Shown here: positions 10,594 to 19,434 of the stretch, piece by piece
Numbering within the stretch: the first letter of the stretch is position 1
Layout of the letters: each line of letters opens with the position of its first letter
DNA from: Bryopsis sp. KO-2023
Lineage: Eukaryota > Chlorophyta > Ulvophyceae > Bryopsidales > Bryopsidaceae
DNA: 64,000 nucleotides
Assembly (NCBI GenBank): GCA_030272585.1
Contig: BSYQ01000010.1
Span: forward strand, 2,790,001-2,854,000
Direction of reading: 5' to 3'
Translations under genes and position numbers: made by a program
The notes under the pieces: model-generated
Databases searched by the model: none
What the model saw: the letters and a program-made list of their open reading frames with translations, nothing else
What the model was told of the DNA's origin: nothing

Positions 10594-13500
10594 GCAGGCT
10601 GGAGTCTGGAGAGACTGCCAGCCGTGGAGAAGAGAAGCAGGAGGACAGAAGTGGAGTGTGGGAAGGTCGGCGTAGCCACCCACACAAGGTGTTACCTCAG
10701 GGGAGGGTAGCCTATGGGCGTGGAGTCCATTCTAAGGTTGATGAGCCGTGTGTAGCCGTAACCGAGGAGAAGTGTGTAAGATTCATGGATGGAATTTCTG
10801 CAGGTGGTGGTCCAGGCAGGGACACCGGTGCAGGGAATTCTGGAGGCCTTAGGGAGAAGGTGAGCAGTACTGCAAGTGGTCTGCCGAAGTTGGGGAGGCT
10901 TGCAGTTTGTTTGAAGAGTGCAATGGTAGATGCTGGGCGCGGAGTCGCAGCATCTGCAGATGTTTCAGAGAAGGATTCTGAAGGTGTAGTGCAGGAGGCA
11001 CTGACACCTGCAGGGTCATGGAGTGAGATTGAGGGGGTTGATGTGCCTACGGTAGCCACAACTACTCAATTCTCAGAGGCAGTAGGTGCAGGGCCAGGCG
11101 GGGCCACACCTGACTTGCATGATTTTTCAGTGCATGTTGGTGCTGCTGGTGATCTGAGGGCAGACACCGCAGACCTGTTTTCAGTGAGAGAGGAATCTGG
11201 GCTGGGCAGACCTAATGAAGTTTGCTTTAAAGGATATAGCTTGGATGAACCCCCACTTTTAAAGTTGAGAGGAGTCCATGGGGGGACTCAGGGAATGTTG
11301 AAGACCACAGGGTTTGTGGCAGATTGTTTTGCTAGAATTTTGATAGATAGTGGTGCAACCGACAATTTTGTTTCGAAAGATTGGTTGCAGGAAAACAGCA
11401 TACAGACACAACACTCTGAGGCAGTTTCTGAAGTTCAGTTGGCAGATGGCAGGACTTCGGAAAAGGTAGAAAAAGAACTGCAGGCCAGTGTCAAGATGGG
11501 GAGGTTTGTGTCTGAAGAAAAGATGTATGCAGTAACACTGGGCAGATATGACCTGGTGCTGGGTATGTCTTGGTTGATCAAACATAACCCCACCATAGAT
11601 TGGCAGGAAAAGATAGTGGCTTTGCAGGGGCCTCAGGGTAGAGTCGTTAAACTTAGAATGCAAACAGGCAGATTGGAAGATTGCAGTACAGCAGATTTGG
11701 ACCTCATGTCTGCACATGAGGTAGCTCGGGCAGCTCGCAAGGGCCTGCCGATGTACCTATTGAATTTACGGGAAGTAAATAATGGATGTTCAATAAATGG
11801 TTTGGAAAGTACTGATGCAGTGAGAGGCAGTGAACCAGAAACCTTGTCAGAGGAACAGAAAGAGGCAGTTGAGCTAGAAAAACAGATCAGAAAGGAGTTT
11901 CAGGATTTGTTTAAAGAGGAACTGCCGCAGGAATTGCCTCCTGACAGGGGTGTGAACCACAAGATTGAATTGGTAGAAGGGGCAGAACCAGTGAAAAAGG
12001 GGCTTTATAGAGCCAGTTTTGCAGAAAGAGAAGAATTGAAGAAGCAGTTGGCAGAGTTACTGAAGCAGGGTTTTATCAGACCTAGCAAGTCACCCTGGGG
12101 TTCACCAATTTTGTTTGTTCCTAAGAAGAACGGAAAGCTTAGGATGTGCGTAGACTTTCGGGCACTTAACAAACTAACGGTGAAGAACAGGTACCCTATC
12201 CCAAGGATAGAGGAATTGCTGGATCAGATTCAGGGAGCTCGCTGCTTCAGCAAAATTGATCTCTGCGCAGGCTACCATCAGGTGCGGTTGGACCCTGCAG
12301 ACTGTGAGAAAACGGCCTTCCGCACCAGGTATGGCCTCTACGAGTACATTGTTCTTCCTTTTGGGCTGACAAATGCTCCTGCCACCTTCATGAACACAAT
12401 GAATCATGTGTTACATGATTTTCTGGATACCTTCTGCATCGTTTACTTAGATGACATCTTGATTTTTAGCAAGAGTTGGGCAGAACACAAGGTTCACTTG
12501 AAAAAGGTGATGCAGAGATTGAGGGAGCAGAAATTATATGCTTCAGCTTCCAAATGTGAAATCTGCAGGGAGCAAGTTGAGTTTCTGGGGCATGAGTTGA
12601 GTGCTGCAGGAGTACAGGTGTTGCAGAGTAAGGTGCAGGTCATCAGGGACTGGCCACCTTTGACTTCAGTGAAGGATCTCAGGTCATTTCTGGGATTGGC
12701 AAACTATTACAGAAGATTCATCAAGGATTTTTCTGCAAGAGCCAAACCACTCACTGCTCTATTGAAAAAGGAGGCAGTGTGGAAATGGACTGAGGCAGAA
12801 GCTGCAGCAATGCAGGATGTCAAGGAGGCGTTAATGTCTGCACCAGTGCTTTTGGTGCCTGACCCAAGTCTGAGATTCGAGGTGATCACAGATGCCTCAG
12901 ACTATGCTATTGGAGCAGTCCTAACACAGGACCAGGGGCAGGGTCAGCAACCAGTGGCATATGAAAGCAGGAAACTGCAACCGGCAGAGCTCAACTATGC
13001 GACTCATGAAAAGGAGCTGTTGGCTGTGGTGCATGCTCTGAAAGTGTGGAGGCACTACTTGGATGCTCAGGAGTTCACCGTGCACACCGATCATGCACCT
13101 CTAAAATTTTTGCACACCCAGCCTCACCTGTCACAGAGGCAGGCAAGATGGATGGAAACTCTGCAATCCTTCAAGTTCGAGATCAAGTACCGGCCAGGCA
13201 GAGACAATGTGGTGGCAGATGCGTTGAGCAGGGCCACACATCAGGCAGAGGAACATGGTCCTCAGCTGAATGCAAGGATAAGGTTGACAGCAGATCGGGA
13301 ATTTCAGCAGGCAGTGCTGGCAGCTTACAAGAAGGATCCATTGTGTTGGCAGCTGATTGGAGCACCTTCCAGACCTCCACATGTGAAATGGGATGGTCTG
13401 AAACTTTGGAGACATGTTGGTCATTCCTGGAAATGGTGGATACCTGAAGCAGATGGGCTCAGGGAAAAGATACTGCATGCTTGCCATGAGTCTGCATTGG

Positions 13501-14741
13501 CAGGACATCTGGGCAGGAGGAAGACCCTGCACAGGGTTCAGCAGTATTACTTCTGGCCACTCATTTCAGGATCTGTGCAGAAGTATGTGAGGAATTGCAT
13601 TCCCTGCCAACGAAACAAGGCCTCTACTCAGAAGCCTTTGGGTAAGCTGCAGCCCTTGCCAATTCCAGATGGCAGGTGGACTAGTGTTTCATTGGACTTT
13701 GTTGGACCTTTGCCAAGGACTCAGAAAGGGTCAGATTATTTGCTGGTGGTTGTGGATCGATTCACAAAAATGATCAGACTCATTCCAACAAAGCAGACAG
13801 TTACTGCTGCAGGGGTAGCAGATTTGTTTTTCCAACATGTGGTTCGTTTCTTTGGATTGCCTCAAGAAATTGTTTCTGATCGGGATAGTCGTTTCACTAG
13901 CAATTTTTGGAGGGCTCTTTGGAAGAAGGCAGGCACTCGGTTAGCAATGTCTAGCAGTTATCATCCTGAGACAGATGGTCAGACTGAGCGAGCTAACAGA
14001 ACAGTGCAGGAAATTCTGCGCAGTTATGTGGAACCTGCAGGCACAGACTGGGATATGCATTTGGATGCTGCAGAATTTGCATACAATTCCAGCATAAATG
14101 CTACAACTGGGTTTTCTCCCTTCTATTTGATGAATGGACAACAACCCAGAACTCCTGCAAGTGCTGTAGCTGCTACAGCTTGCCCTGCAGTGGATGATTG
14201 GTGGTCTACTTGGCAGACTGCATTGCAAACCTGCAGAAGGAACATTGCTTCTGCTCAGGCACGTCAACGCCAGGGGGCGGACGAAAACAGAAGGGGAGGG
14301 GGCTTTCAGCCGGGCGACAAAGTTTTTCTCGCCACGAAGGACTTACCCCTACCACAGGTGTTGAGCAGGAAATTGACTGCAAAATACTGTGGACCTTTTG
14401 TAGTTCTGAAGAGGTTATCTGAAGTTGCAGTCAGGCTGAGGCTGCCAGGTCATTGGAAAATTCATAACACCTTCCATGTGTCCAAGCTGAAACCTGCTTT
14501 CGAAGATCAGGAGGGCAGCTTTCCTGACAGGGAGGCACCCAGGTGGCAACCTGAGCCTGAAATGGTGGCAGGCCAAGAGGAGTATCTGGTTGACAGGATT
14601 CTGGCAGATAGGACTGTCAGGGGCAAGAAGCAGTACCTTGTCAGGTGGCAGGGTTATGATCAATCGGAGGACACCTGGGAACCTGCCAGAAACTTGCGAA
14701 ACGCACCGGACAAGTTACGTGAGTTTGAGATAAGAAGCTGA
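10578..14741 (+). CDS. Element B Pol: protease, RT, RNase H, integrase, chromodomain
   Basis: 1387 codons open. A long Gly/Ser-rich linker runs to about residue 220. Protease ILIDSGATDNF lies near 254. RT follows, with VPKKNGKLRMCVDFRALN, FSKIDLCAGYHQ and the catalytic YLDDILIF near 623. RNase H has TDASDYAIGAVL, TDHAPLKFL and [10 protein letters not shown]. The integrase HHCC zinc finger (HACHESALAGHLGR...CIPC) lies near 968-1010, with core residues in LDFVGPLP, SDRDSRFTSNF and ETDGQTERANR. The C-terminal chromodomain (YLVRWQGYDQSEDTWEP) is near 1350, which places B in the chromovirus branch of Ty3/gypsy. Chromodomains are known to guide integration towards marked chromatin. The reading frame looks whole. 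Confidence 0.93.
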   Translation: MSGKLSRLESGETASRGEEKQEDRSGVWEGRRSHPHKVLPQGRVAYGRGVHSKVDEPCVAVTEEKCVRFMDGISAGGGPGRDTGAGNSGGLREKVSSTASGLPKLGRLAVCLKSAMVDAGRGVAASADVSEKDSEGVVQEALTPAGSWSEIEGVDVPTVATTTQFSEAVGAGPGGATPDLHDFSVHVGAAGDLRADTADLFSVREESGLGRPNEVCFKGYSLDEPPLLKLRGVHGGTQGMLKTTGFVADCFARILIDSGATDNFVSKDWLQENSIQTQHSEAVSEVQLADGRTSEKVEKELQASVKMGRFVSEEKMYAVTLGRYDLVLGMSWLIKHNPTIDWQEKIVALQGPQGRVVKLRMQTGRLEDCSTADLDLMSAHEVARAARKGLPMYLLNLREVNNGCSINGLESTDAVRGSEPETLSEEQKEAVELEKQIRKEFQDLFKEELPQELPPDRGVNHKIELVEGAEPVKKGLYRASFAEREELKKQLAELLKQGFIRPSKSPWGSPILFVPKKNGKLRMCVDFRALNKLTVKNRYPIPRIEELLDQIQGARCFSKIDLCAGYHQVRLDPADCEKTAFRTRYGLYEYIVLPFGLTNAPATFMNTMNHVLHDFLDTFCIVYLDDILIFSKSWAEHKVHLKKVMQRLREQKLYASASKCEICREQVEFLGHELSAAGVQVLQSKVQVIRDWPPLTSVKDLRSFLGLANYYRRFIKDFSARAKPLTALLKKEAVWKWTEAEAAAMQDVKEALMSAPVLLVPDPSLRFEVITDASDYAIGAVLTQDQGQGQQPVAYESRKLQPAELNYATHEKELLAVVHALKVWRHYLDAQEFTVHTDHAPLKFLHTQPHLSQRQARWMETLQSFKFEIKYRPGRDNVVADALSRATHQAEEHGPQLNARIRLTADREFQQAVLAAYKKDPLCWQLIGAPSRPPHVKWDGLKLWRHVGHSWKWWIPEADGLREKILHACHESALAGHLGRRKTLHRVQQYYFWPLISGSVQKYVRNCIPCQRNKASTQKPLGKLQPLPIPDGRWTSVSLDFVGPLPRTQKGSDYLLVVVDRFTKMIRLIPTKQTVTAAGVADLFFQHVVRFFGLPQEIVSDRDSRFTSNFWRALWKKAGTRLAMSSSYHPETDGQTERANRTVQEILRSYVEPAGTDWDMHLDAAEFAYNSSINATTGFSPFYLMNGQQPRTPASAVAATACPAVDDWWSTWQTALQTCRRNIASAQARQRQGADENRRGGGFQPGDKVFLATKDLPLPQVLSRKLTAKYCGPFVVLKRLSEVAVRLRLPGHWKIHNTFHVSKLKPAFEDQEGSFPDREAPRWQPEPEMVAGQEEYLVDRILADRTVRGKKQYLVRWQGYDQSEDTWEPARNLRNAPDKLREFEIRS

Positions 14742-14926
14742 AAGGACTAGATCAAGCAGAGGTGACAGGTTGATGTCTCTGACAGACTGAAGCAACCCCT
14801 GACAGAAACAGAAATAGGTGTGCAGTATACTGGAGTCGGAAACTGTCTAGCAAGTTACGTGCGCAGAGCAAGAAGAGAGAAAGAGGAGCCTATCGTTCGG
14901 AAAGGAAAAAAAGAAAAGGAATCAAC

Positions 14927-15793
14927 ATGGATCAGCAACCAGCAAACCAGGCCGCCCTTATCGTCTCAACCCCCGCCAGCAGCAGTGAACCAGCAGAGGC
15001 TGCCCCTGTGGTTATCCCTGCGGCAGCGGTGGAGAAAGCCGACGTGATCAAGGGGGCAGATGAGGTTGTGGCGTTTGAGGAGGCTGTGCAGGTCCTGCGG
15101 AAGAGGGCAGTCGACGTTGCGGAGTTGGAAAGGCTGAGGAGCAAGTGTCAAAAGGTGGAGCAGGAAAAGTGGAAGCTGCAAGGGTCTCTGAGTGCTGCCG
15201 AGAGTGAGCTGAAAGCGTGGCGAGAGTGGGCGAAGAAAATGCCGGTAACGCGGTTGGATTCCGAAGAGGAGTTGTCCTTCGGCTTCCTGGACACAGGGCT
15301 CCCTGAACCAGAAAAACCTGCAGCAGACCAAAAGAGTGAGATGGAGACGGCGCTGAAAGAAACGGGACGTGGCTGTTCGCTTTGCTTCAAGACGGCGAGG
15401 TCTCTTGGGGCACCAGTTCGGGAGCTTCCATGTGGAAAGCACAGGGTATGCTGCAGGGACCTCTGTGTCCAGAGACTCTGGTACGCGCCAGACGTAACGG
15501 TGGAGAGAACGAACCCAGACGGGAGCTTGGAGGTGGTTGGACGACTCAGCGAAACGCGAAAGGGGGTCTCGGTGGATGCGACGAAAGAGTGCGGGCTGTG
15601 CCAGCTGCGGGAGCACACGGTCATGGCGCCGAGGGTGCTGACGTCCTTGCGGATTGCGGTCATCAGTCCACCCCTGCCAACGCAGCCAGCCTCCCCGGGA
15701 CGAACCAATCGTGACTGCGTGCCACTTCGAGAGATCCGCTGGAGTGTGCCCGCGCTTGCGCCAAAGAGGGGCTTGAAACGTCCGGCGACCTGA
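14927..15793 (+). CDS. Element B ORF3 after pol: coiled coil plus Cys/His cluster
   Basis: 288 residues from the ATG at 14927, preceded by a purine-rich stretch. Residues 1-45 are Ala/Pro-rich. About 45-105 form a likely coiled coil (heptads around AELERLRSKCQKVEQEKWKL). From about 148 comes C-SL-C, then C-GK-H-RVCC, then C, and later C-GL-C, a RING-like or other zinc-binding layout. The tail is basic and Pro-rich. Not an integrase or chromodomain piece; no family recognised. It lies between pol and the 3' region, where most chromoviruses have nothing, and element D carries a coiled-coil ORF at the same place. Function unknown. Confidence 0.65.
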   Translation: MDQQPANQAALIVSTPASSSEPAEAAPVVIPAAAVEKADVIKGADEVVAFEEAVQVLRKRAVDVAELERLRSKCQKVEQEKWKLQGSLSAAESELKAWREWAKKMPVTRLDSEEELSFGFLDTGLPEPEKPAADQKSEMETALKETGRGCSLCFKTARSLGAPVRELPCGKHRVCCRDLCVQRLWYAPDVTVERTNPDGSLEVVGRLSETRKGVSVDATKECGLCQLREHTVMAPRVLTSLRIAVISPPLPTQPASPGRTNRDCVPLREIRWSVPALAPKRGLKRPAT

Positions 15794-16763
15794 GGCAGGA
15801 ATCGACAGGAGGTGTGACCATGGGAGTGGATGATTGAATGTGGTTTGCTCAGGGGGTGCAGTGAAAGAGTTGGTGATTTGGGGCTGTCCAGTTTCTGGTG
15901 ATCAGTGTGTTGGAAGTGGAATTTTTCAAGGGCTGTCCAGTTTCTGGTGATCAGTGTGTTGGAAGTGGAATTTTTCAGGCAGGGTTAAACCCTTAGGGCT
16001 GTCCAGTTTCTGGTGATCAGTGTGTTGGAGGTGGACAAGGATCTTTTTGCAGTTTCTGATCAGGTTGAGATGAAAACTCTGAAGTTTGCAACCTGTTTTG
16101 GTTATGAAAATGGTTCACCTGTTGATACATTGCAAGACCAGCAGGGGTAAGATGTTATTGCTAGAGAATTCCATATTTGCAATCTGAAATAAGAGTTAAT
16201 GAATTAGCCAAAGGGAGAGTAAAGAATTGCATGGTGACCTTTGAGGGAAGTCCAGTCAAATGGGTTTTTATTATACAGAGTTGCAATGGATTGGGTAATC
16301 AGGTGACTCAGGTATTCTGCAGGAAAAGGGGGTTTTTGTTTGCCAAGAAGTTTTGGTGTCTCAGCTGACCTTGTGAGCTGTAGGAAAATCTTCTAGGGAA
16401 GGCAGAATTAAACTGTCTATGATTTCCTTGTTGCTTTGAACTTTTTATAAGGTAGTTTTTCTGGATTTCCTGGGTAGTGCAAGATGGTGGCAGAAACAAA
16501 CACTTCAGGTTGTAATTTTCCAGCAAGGGTGTTACCAATTGATTTTTCAGGGTATTTTGGGTTTCTGTTGCATTAGGACAATTTCCTGAATACAGTGTTC
16601 TTGCAGAACTGCTTTGACTTCCTTATATAACATAACCCCTTTCGAAACCCAGTTTCTGTGGCAGAGAAGTTAAAAAAAAAAGTTGACATCCAAAAAGGGG
16701 CAAAGGTTGTTATTATAATCTTTTGGGGCAGTAAGGGACTACTGCCAACTAGATGGGGAGGAA
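15794..16763 (+). repeat. Element B 3' noncoding region with tandem repeat and PPT
   Basis: Three copies of a unit of about 48 bp beginning GGGCTGTCCAGTTTCTGG start at 15881, 15930 and 15996; the first two are head to tail and the third follows a short spacer. The rest is noncoding. A polypurine tract GATGGGGAGGAA (16752-16763) sits directly before the first 14 bases of a direct LTR. Confidence 0.7.
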
Positions 16764-16796
16764 TGTAAGGATTCTACATTCCTTACATTGAAATTG

Positions 16797-17272
16797 GCTC
16801 CGAAACCAATGTAAAGACTGCGCTGTAGACTGCGACTCTGAAGCAGTCTGCCAGCCTGAAACAACAGCCTAGAAGGCTGCAACAAGTTCTGACACGAGAG
16901 AGCGGGAGAGAGAGAGTGTTCAACCCCAAAATCGAGTTACAAGAATACCCTGAGGTGCTGCCCAAATACCCTAGGCTGCACCTCTGATCCAAACTGATCG
17001 TTCAAGGTCCTATCCATCAACATGACCTGACAGTCTGCCTCAGTGTCAGGTCCCCTGTCTGAAACCTTCTGAGCTGCCAGCCCTGCAGAAAAGCGTCTGC
17101 TGAGCTGTCAGCCCCCATTCACAGATCTAAGGGTTCCGCCCTGCTGCAGCAAACCGGCTGCAGCATTGCTGGTTCCCTAGAACTGCAGGCCTGTCAGTTC
17201 CCCTGAACTGCAGGTCTGCCAGTTCCCTGAACTGAGGATCTGACAGTTCCCCTGAACTGTAGAATCCTTACA
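16797..17272 (-). repeat. Inverted LTR plus PBS at the right end of element B
   Basis: 16810-17272 is the reverse complement of the left LTR (463 bp), and 16797-16808 is the reverse complement of the 12-base PBS; the match to the left end stops there. The outer edge ends CCTTACA, so the element still has TG...CA ends and a 5-bp target duplication (GAAAA). Confidence 0.9.
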
Positions 17273-17700
17273 GAAAAAGAGCCGTTGGGCGACATTTGCC
17301 CTCGTGCTACAAAGCCCGGCCACGCCATCAGTATCGATGTGGTTGGGCCTCTAGAGCCGGGTCACAGGGGTGAAAAGTACCTGGTTTGCATCGTCGACCA
17401 CGTTTCGCGTGTGGGCTTCGCGCACGGTGTGTTGGCGGCCGATACCTCCTCGATTTTGGATGTCCTGGAAATGTGGAACAAGCGTCGGGGTCGCCCAGAT
17501 ACCATCGTCTGTGATGGTGCTTCCTATTTCCACTCTGCTCGAATGCGCAAGTGGCTCCAGGATTCGCGCATCACCATGTTGCGCATTCCTCCTCACCACC
17601 ATCGTGCCAATGGACTAATCGAGCGATTTCAGCAATCCTTGCTCACTCGTCTTCGTCGCATGATGTTCGATCGTCACTGTTCCTGGACGTCGTTGGTACC
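17273..17700 (+). CDS. Element A integrase core segment
   Basis: Between insertions B and C. It reads the retroviral integrase core: SIDVVGPLEPG, IVCDGASYF and HHHRANGLIERFQ give the D, D and E positions. The fold is rve-type. It belongs to element A. Confidence 0.8.
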
Positions 17701-17874
17701 TGTTTCTTGCCACGATGTTCCAGGGAAAAGAGTTACAGAATAAGACATACAAACAAAGACACCCTGCCAAGTTATAGTTCGAACGGATCCCATACACTTG
17801 CGTACATGTACCATATGTCTATTCAATCATTCCCCAAGACCTCCTCGGAGCATGGAACCTCGAAGTAAGATACA
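17701..17874 (-). repeat. 3' LTR of element C
   Basis: Direct repeat of 21544-21706 over 163 bp. Its outer 11 bases are not present next to the PBS in the 5' copy, but closely resemble the sequence just inside the LTR (17876-17888). Confidence 0.8.
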
Positions 17875-17950
17875 ACTGTTTCTTGCCCACTTCGCTTCTA
17901 CTTGATCGTAAACTCCGAAAAAGTAATCTTTCATGATAACTTCCCATTGA

Positions 17951-19402
17951 TCAGAAAATTTTCCATCTACTTAATTTATCCGCTACTAAATTTCTGATTC
18001 CGTCAATATGTCTAACTCTTACTGAGGTACACCCAAATGTTTCGAACATTTCCCTTATTGTAGTTCCAGCTCGCAATATTCTTAAACCTTTAGGGCAACT
18101 GGACTCAAATTTGTCCACATCCATGATATCACCTAAACACGAAACCGCTGAACTATTGTCCAGATGAACCCTAACATCCGTGTTTCTAAGAAGTTCTGGT
18201 GGAACTTTTTCCAAACTTTTACTCAATCCCAAAATCTCTCCTAGGCAACTGGAATGTTGTCCCTTAATCTCTCCGTGGTTAAAAAACAAAGGTACGTGGT
18301 TCGAATCAGTAACCACAAAACCATAAAATTCTGAACCACCGTGACTTGCCCAATCACAGAAAATATGTCTAATTTTATCTTCAGAATTCAGCCCCACTCG
18401 ATAACATGTGTTAAGCCAATCAGATACCAATCCTTTTAAAAAGAGCCTATCCGGTTTTAAACTAGTTTCTATCTGGCTTAAATACTGCTGCATGGACCAA
18501 TTGTTGCAAAAGAACTTAAGGGAATTAAGTAAACCCCTTAATTTTTGAACTAAAACTTTGGAAGGATTTAAACACAATTCAGCCGTTGTTTCTTCCACCT
18601 TTTCCAGATCAACTTTTGGGGCATACGAACCTCCGCAAATTTTGAATCCTAAAAAATCTACTTCTGTACCTATTTGTATTTTCCTTCTAGCTATCTGAAG
18701 CCCAAACTGTTCGCATCGTTGTAAAATAAGCTCAACGTTATGCAAACATTCTTCTATCGTTGAACCTCCAGTCAAAATGTCATCTAAATATTTGAGAATT
18801 TCTAAATTCCTAAATATGAAATCCATTCTATTCGTAAAAAGACGAGAACTCCAACTAGTACCATGTGGAACCGTTGCCATCTTATAATCCTTGCCTAGAA
18901 CTCGAAAATAGGTCAGATTTTTGATTTTTTCACTAATCGGCAACTTGTTATAGGCCTTGGCTATGTCTAATACTACGAAAAATTTCCATCTTCGTGGTAT
19001 CTGTTGCACCAACCTTAAAGGACTCGGTAAACACTTGTTTTTTTCATTCCTCCCATAACTGTTTAAACGTCTGAAATCTATTATTGGTCTGGGCCCCAAT
19101 CTACGAGAACAAAATGCCATCTGAGCGGGATTATAAAATATTCTATCTTTTATCTTCCGATTCCCACTTTCTATAAATCCCAAATCAATTTGATTATCAA
19201 TCCAATCCTGAAGTTGTTTGTTAGTAATCCTAGGATCCCTAACTTCTCTTCCCGGATTGTTACTCCAAAGCAAATTACTCAAATCGTATCCACATTCTTC
19301 GAAACGAACTTCTAATTGCTTCATTTTGGTTTTTTGCGGATTCAAGACTGGACCAAAAACTTTTTTGTATCTACTCTCCAAAACTTTTAAACCTGCTTCC
19401 AA
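17951..19402 (-). CDS. Element C reverse transcriptase-RNase H
   Basis: Open in the -1 frame relative to ORF1. RT motifs: RPIIDFRRLNSYG, FFVVLDIAKAYNKLPIS, VPHGTSWSSRLF and catalytic YLDDILTGG (near 18775-18800), then FLGFKICGG. RNase H-like elements follow (FCDWASHGGSEFYGFVV, VHLDNSSAVSCL, HIDGIRNLVADKLSRW). It is Ty3-like in order but divergent. It ends 75 bases before the 3' LTR. Expression is probably by -1 frameshift from the gag ORF. Confidence 0.8.
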   Translation of the reverse strand: MEAGLKVLESRYKKVFGPVLNPQKTKMKQLEVRFEECGYDLSNLLWSNNPGREVRDPRITNKQLQDWIDNQIDLGFIESGNRKIKDRIFYNPAQMAFCSRRLGPRPIIDFRRLNSYGRNEKNKCLPSPLRLVQQIPRRWKFFVVLDIAKAYNKLPISEKIKNLTYFRVLGKDYKMATVPHGTSWSSRLFTNRMDFIFRNLEILKYLDDILTGGSTIEECLHNVELILQRCEQFGLQIARRKIQIGTEVDFLGFKICGGSYAPKVDLEKVEETTAELCLNPSKVLVQKLRGLLNSLKFFCNNWSMQQYLSQIETSLKPDRLFLKGLVSDWLNTCYRVGLNSEDKIRHIFCDWASHGGSEFYGFVVTDSNHVPLFFNHGEIKGQHSSCLGEILGLSKSLEKVPPELLRNTDVRVHLDNSSAVSCLGDIMDVDKFESSCPKGLRILRAGTTIREMFETFGCTSVRVRHIDGIRNLVADKLSRWKIF

Positions 19403-19434
19403 ATCCCCATTTGTTTGAGAGTAGATAACCGGAT

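Larger units (their letters stand above)
8202..17272 (+). mobile_element. Chromovirus B (Ty3/gypsy) with one LTR inverted
   Basis: Inserted in the integrase region of A, flanked by GAAAA on both sides (8197-8201 and 17273-17277). The left end is a normal 463-bp LTR (8202-8664) followed by the PBS. The right end is an inverted copy of the same 463-bp LTR plus PBS (16797-17272), preceded by a polypurine tract and only the first 14 bases of a direct LTR. Inside are four ORFs: a small one before gag, gag, pol with a C-terminal chromodomain, and a long extra ORF after pol. The four ORFs look whole. The inverted LTR appears identical to the left one by eye, so the insertion is recent. Confidence 0.88.
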
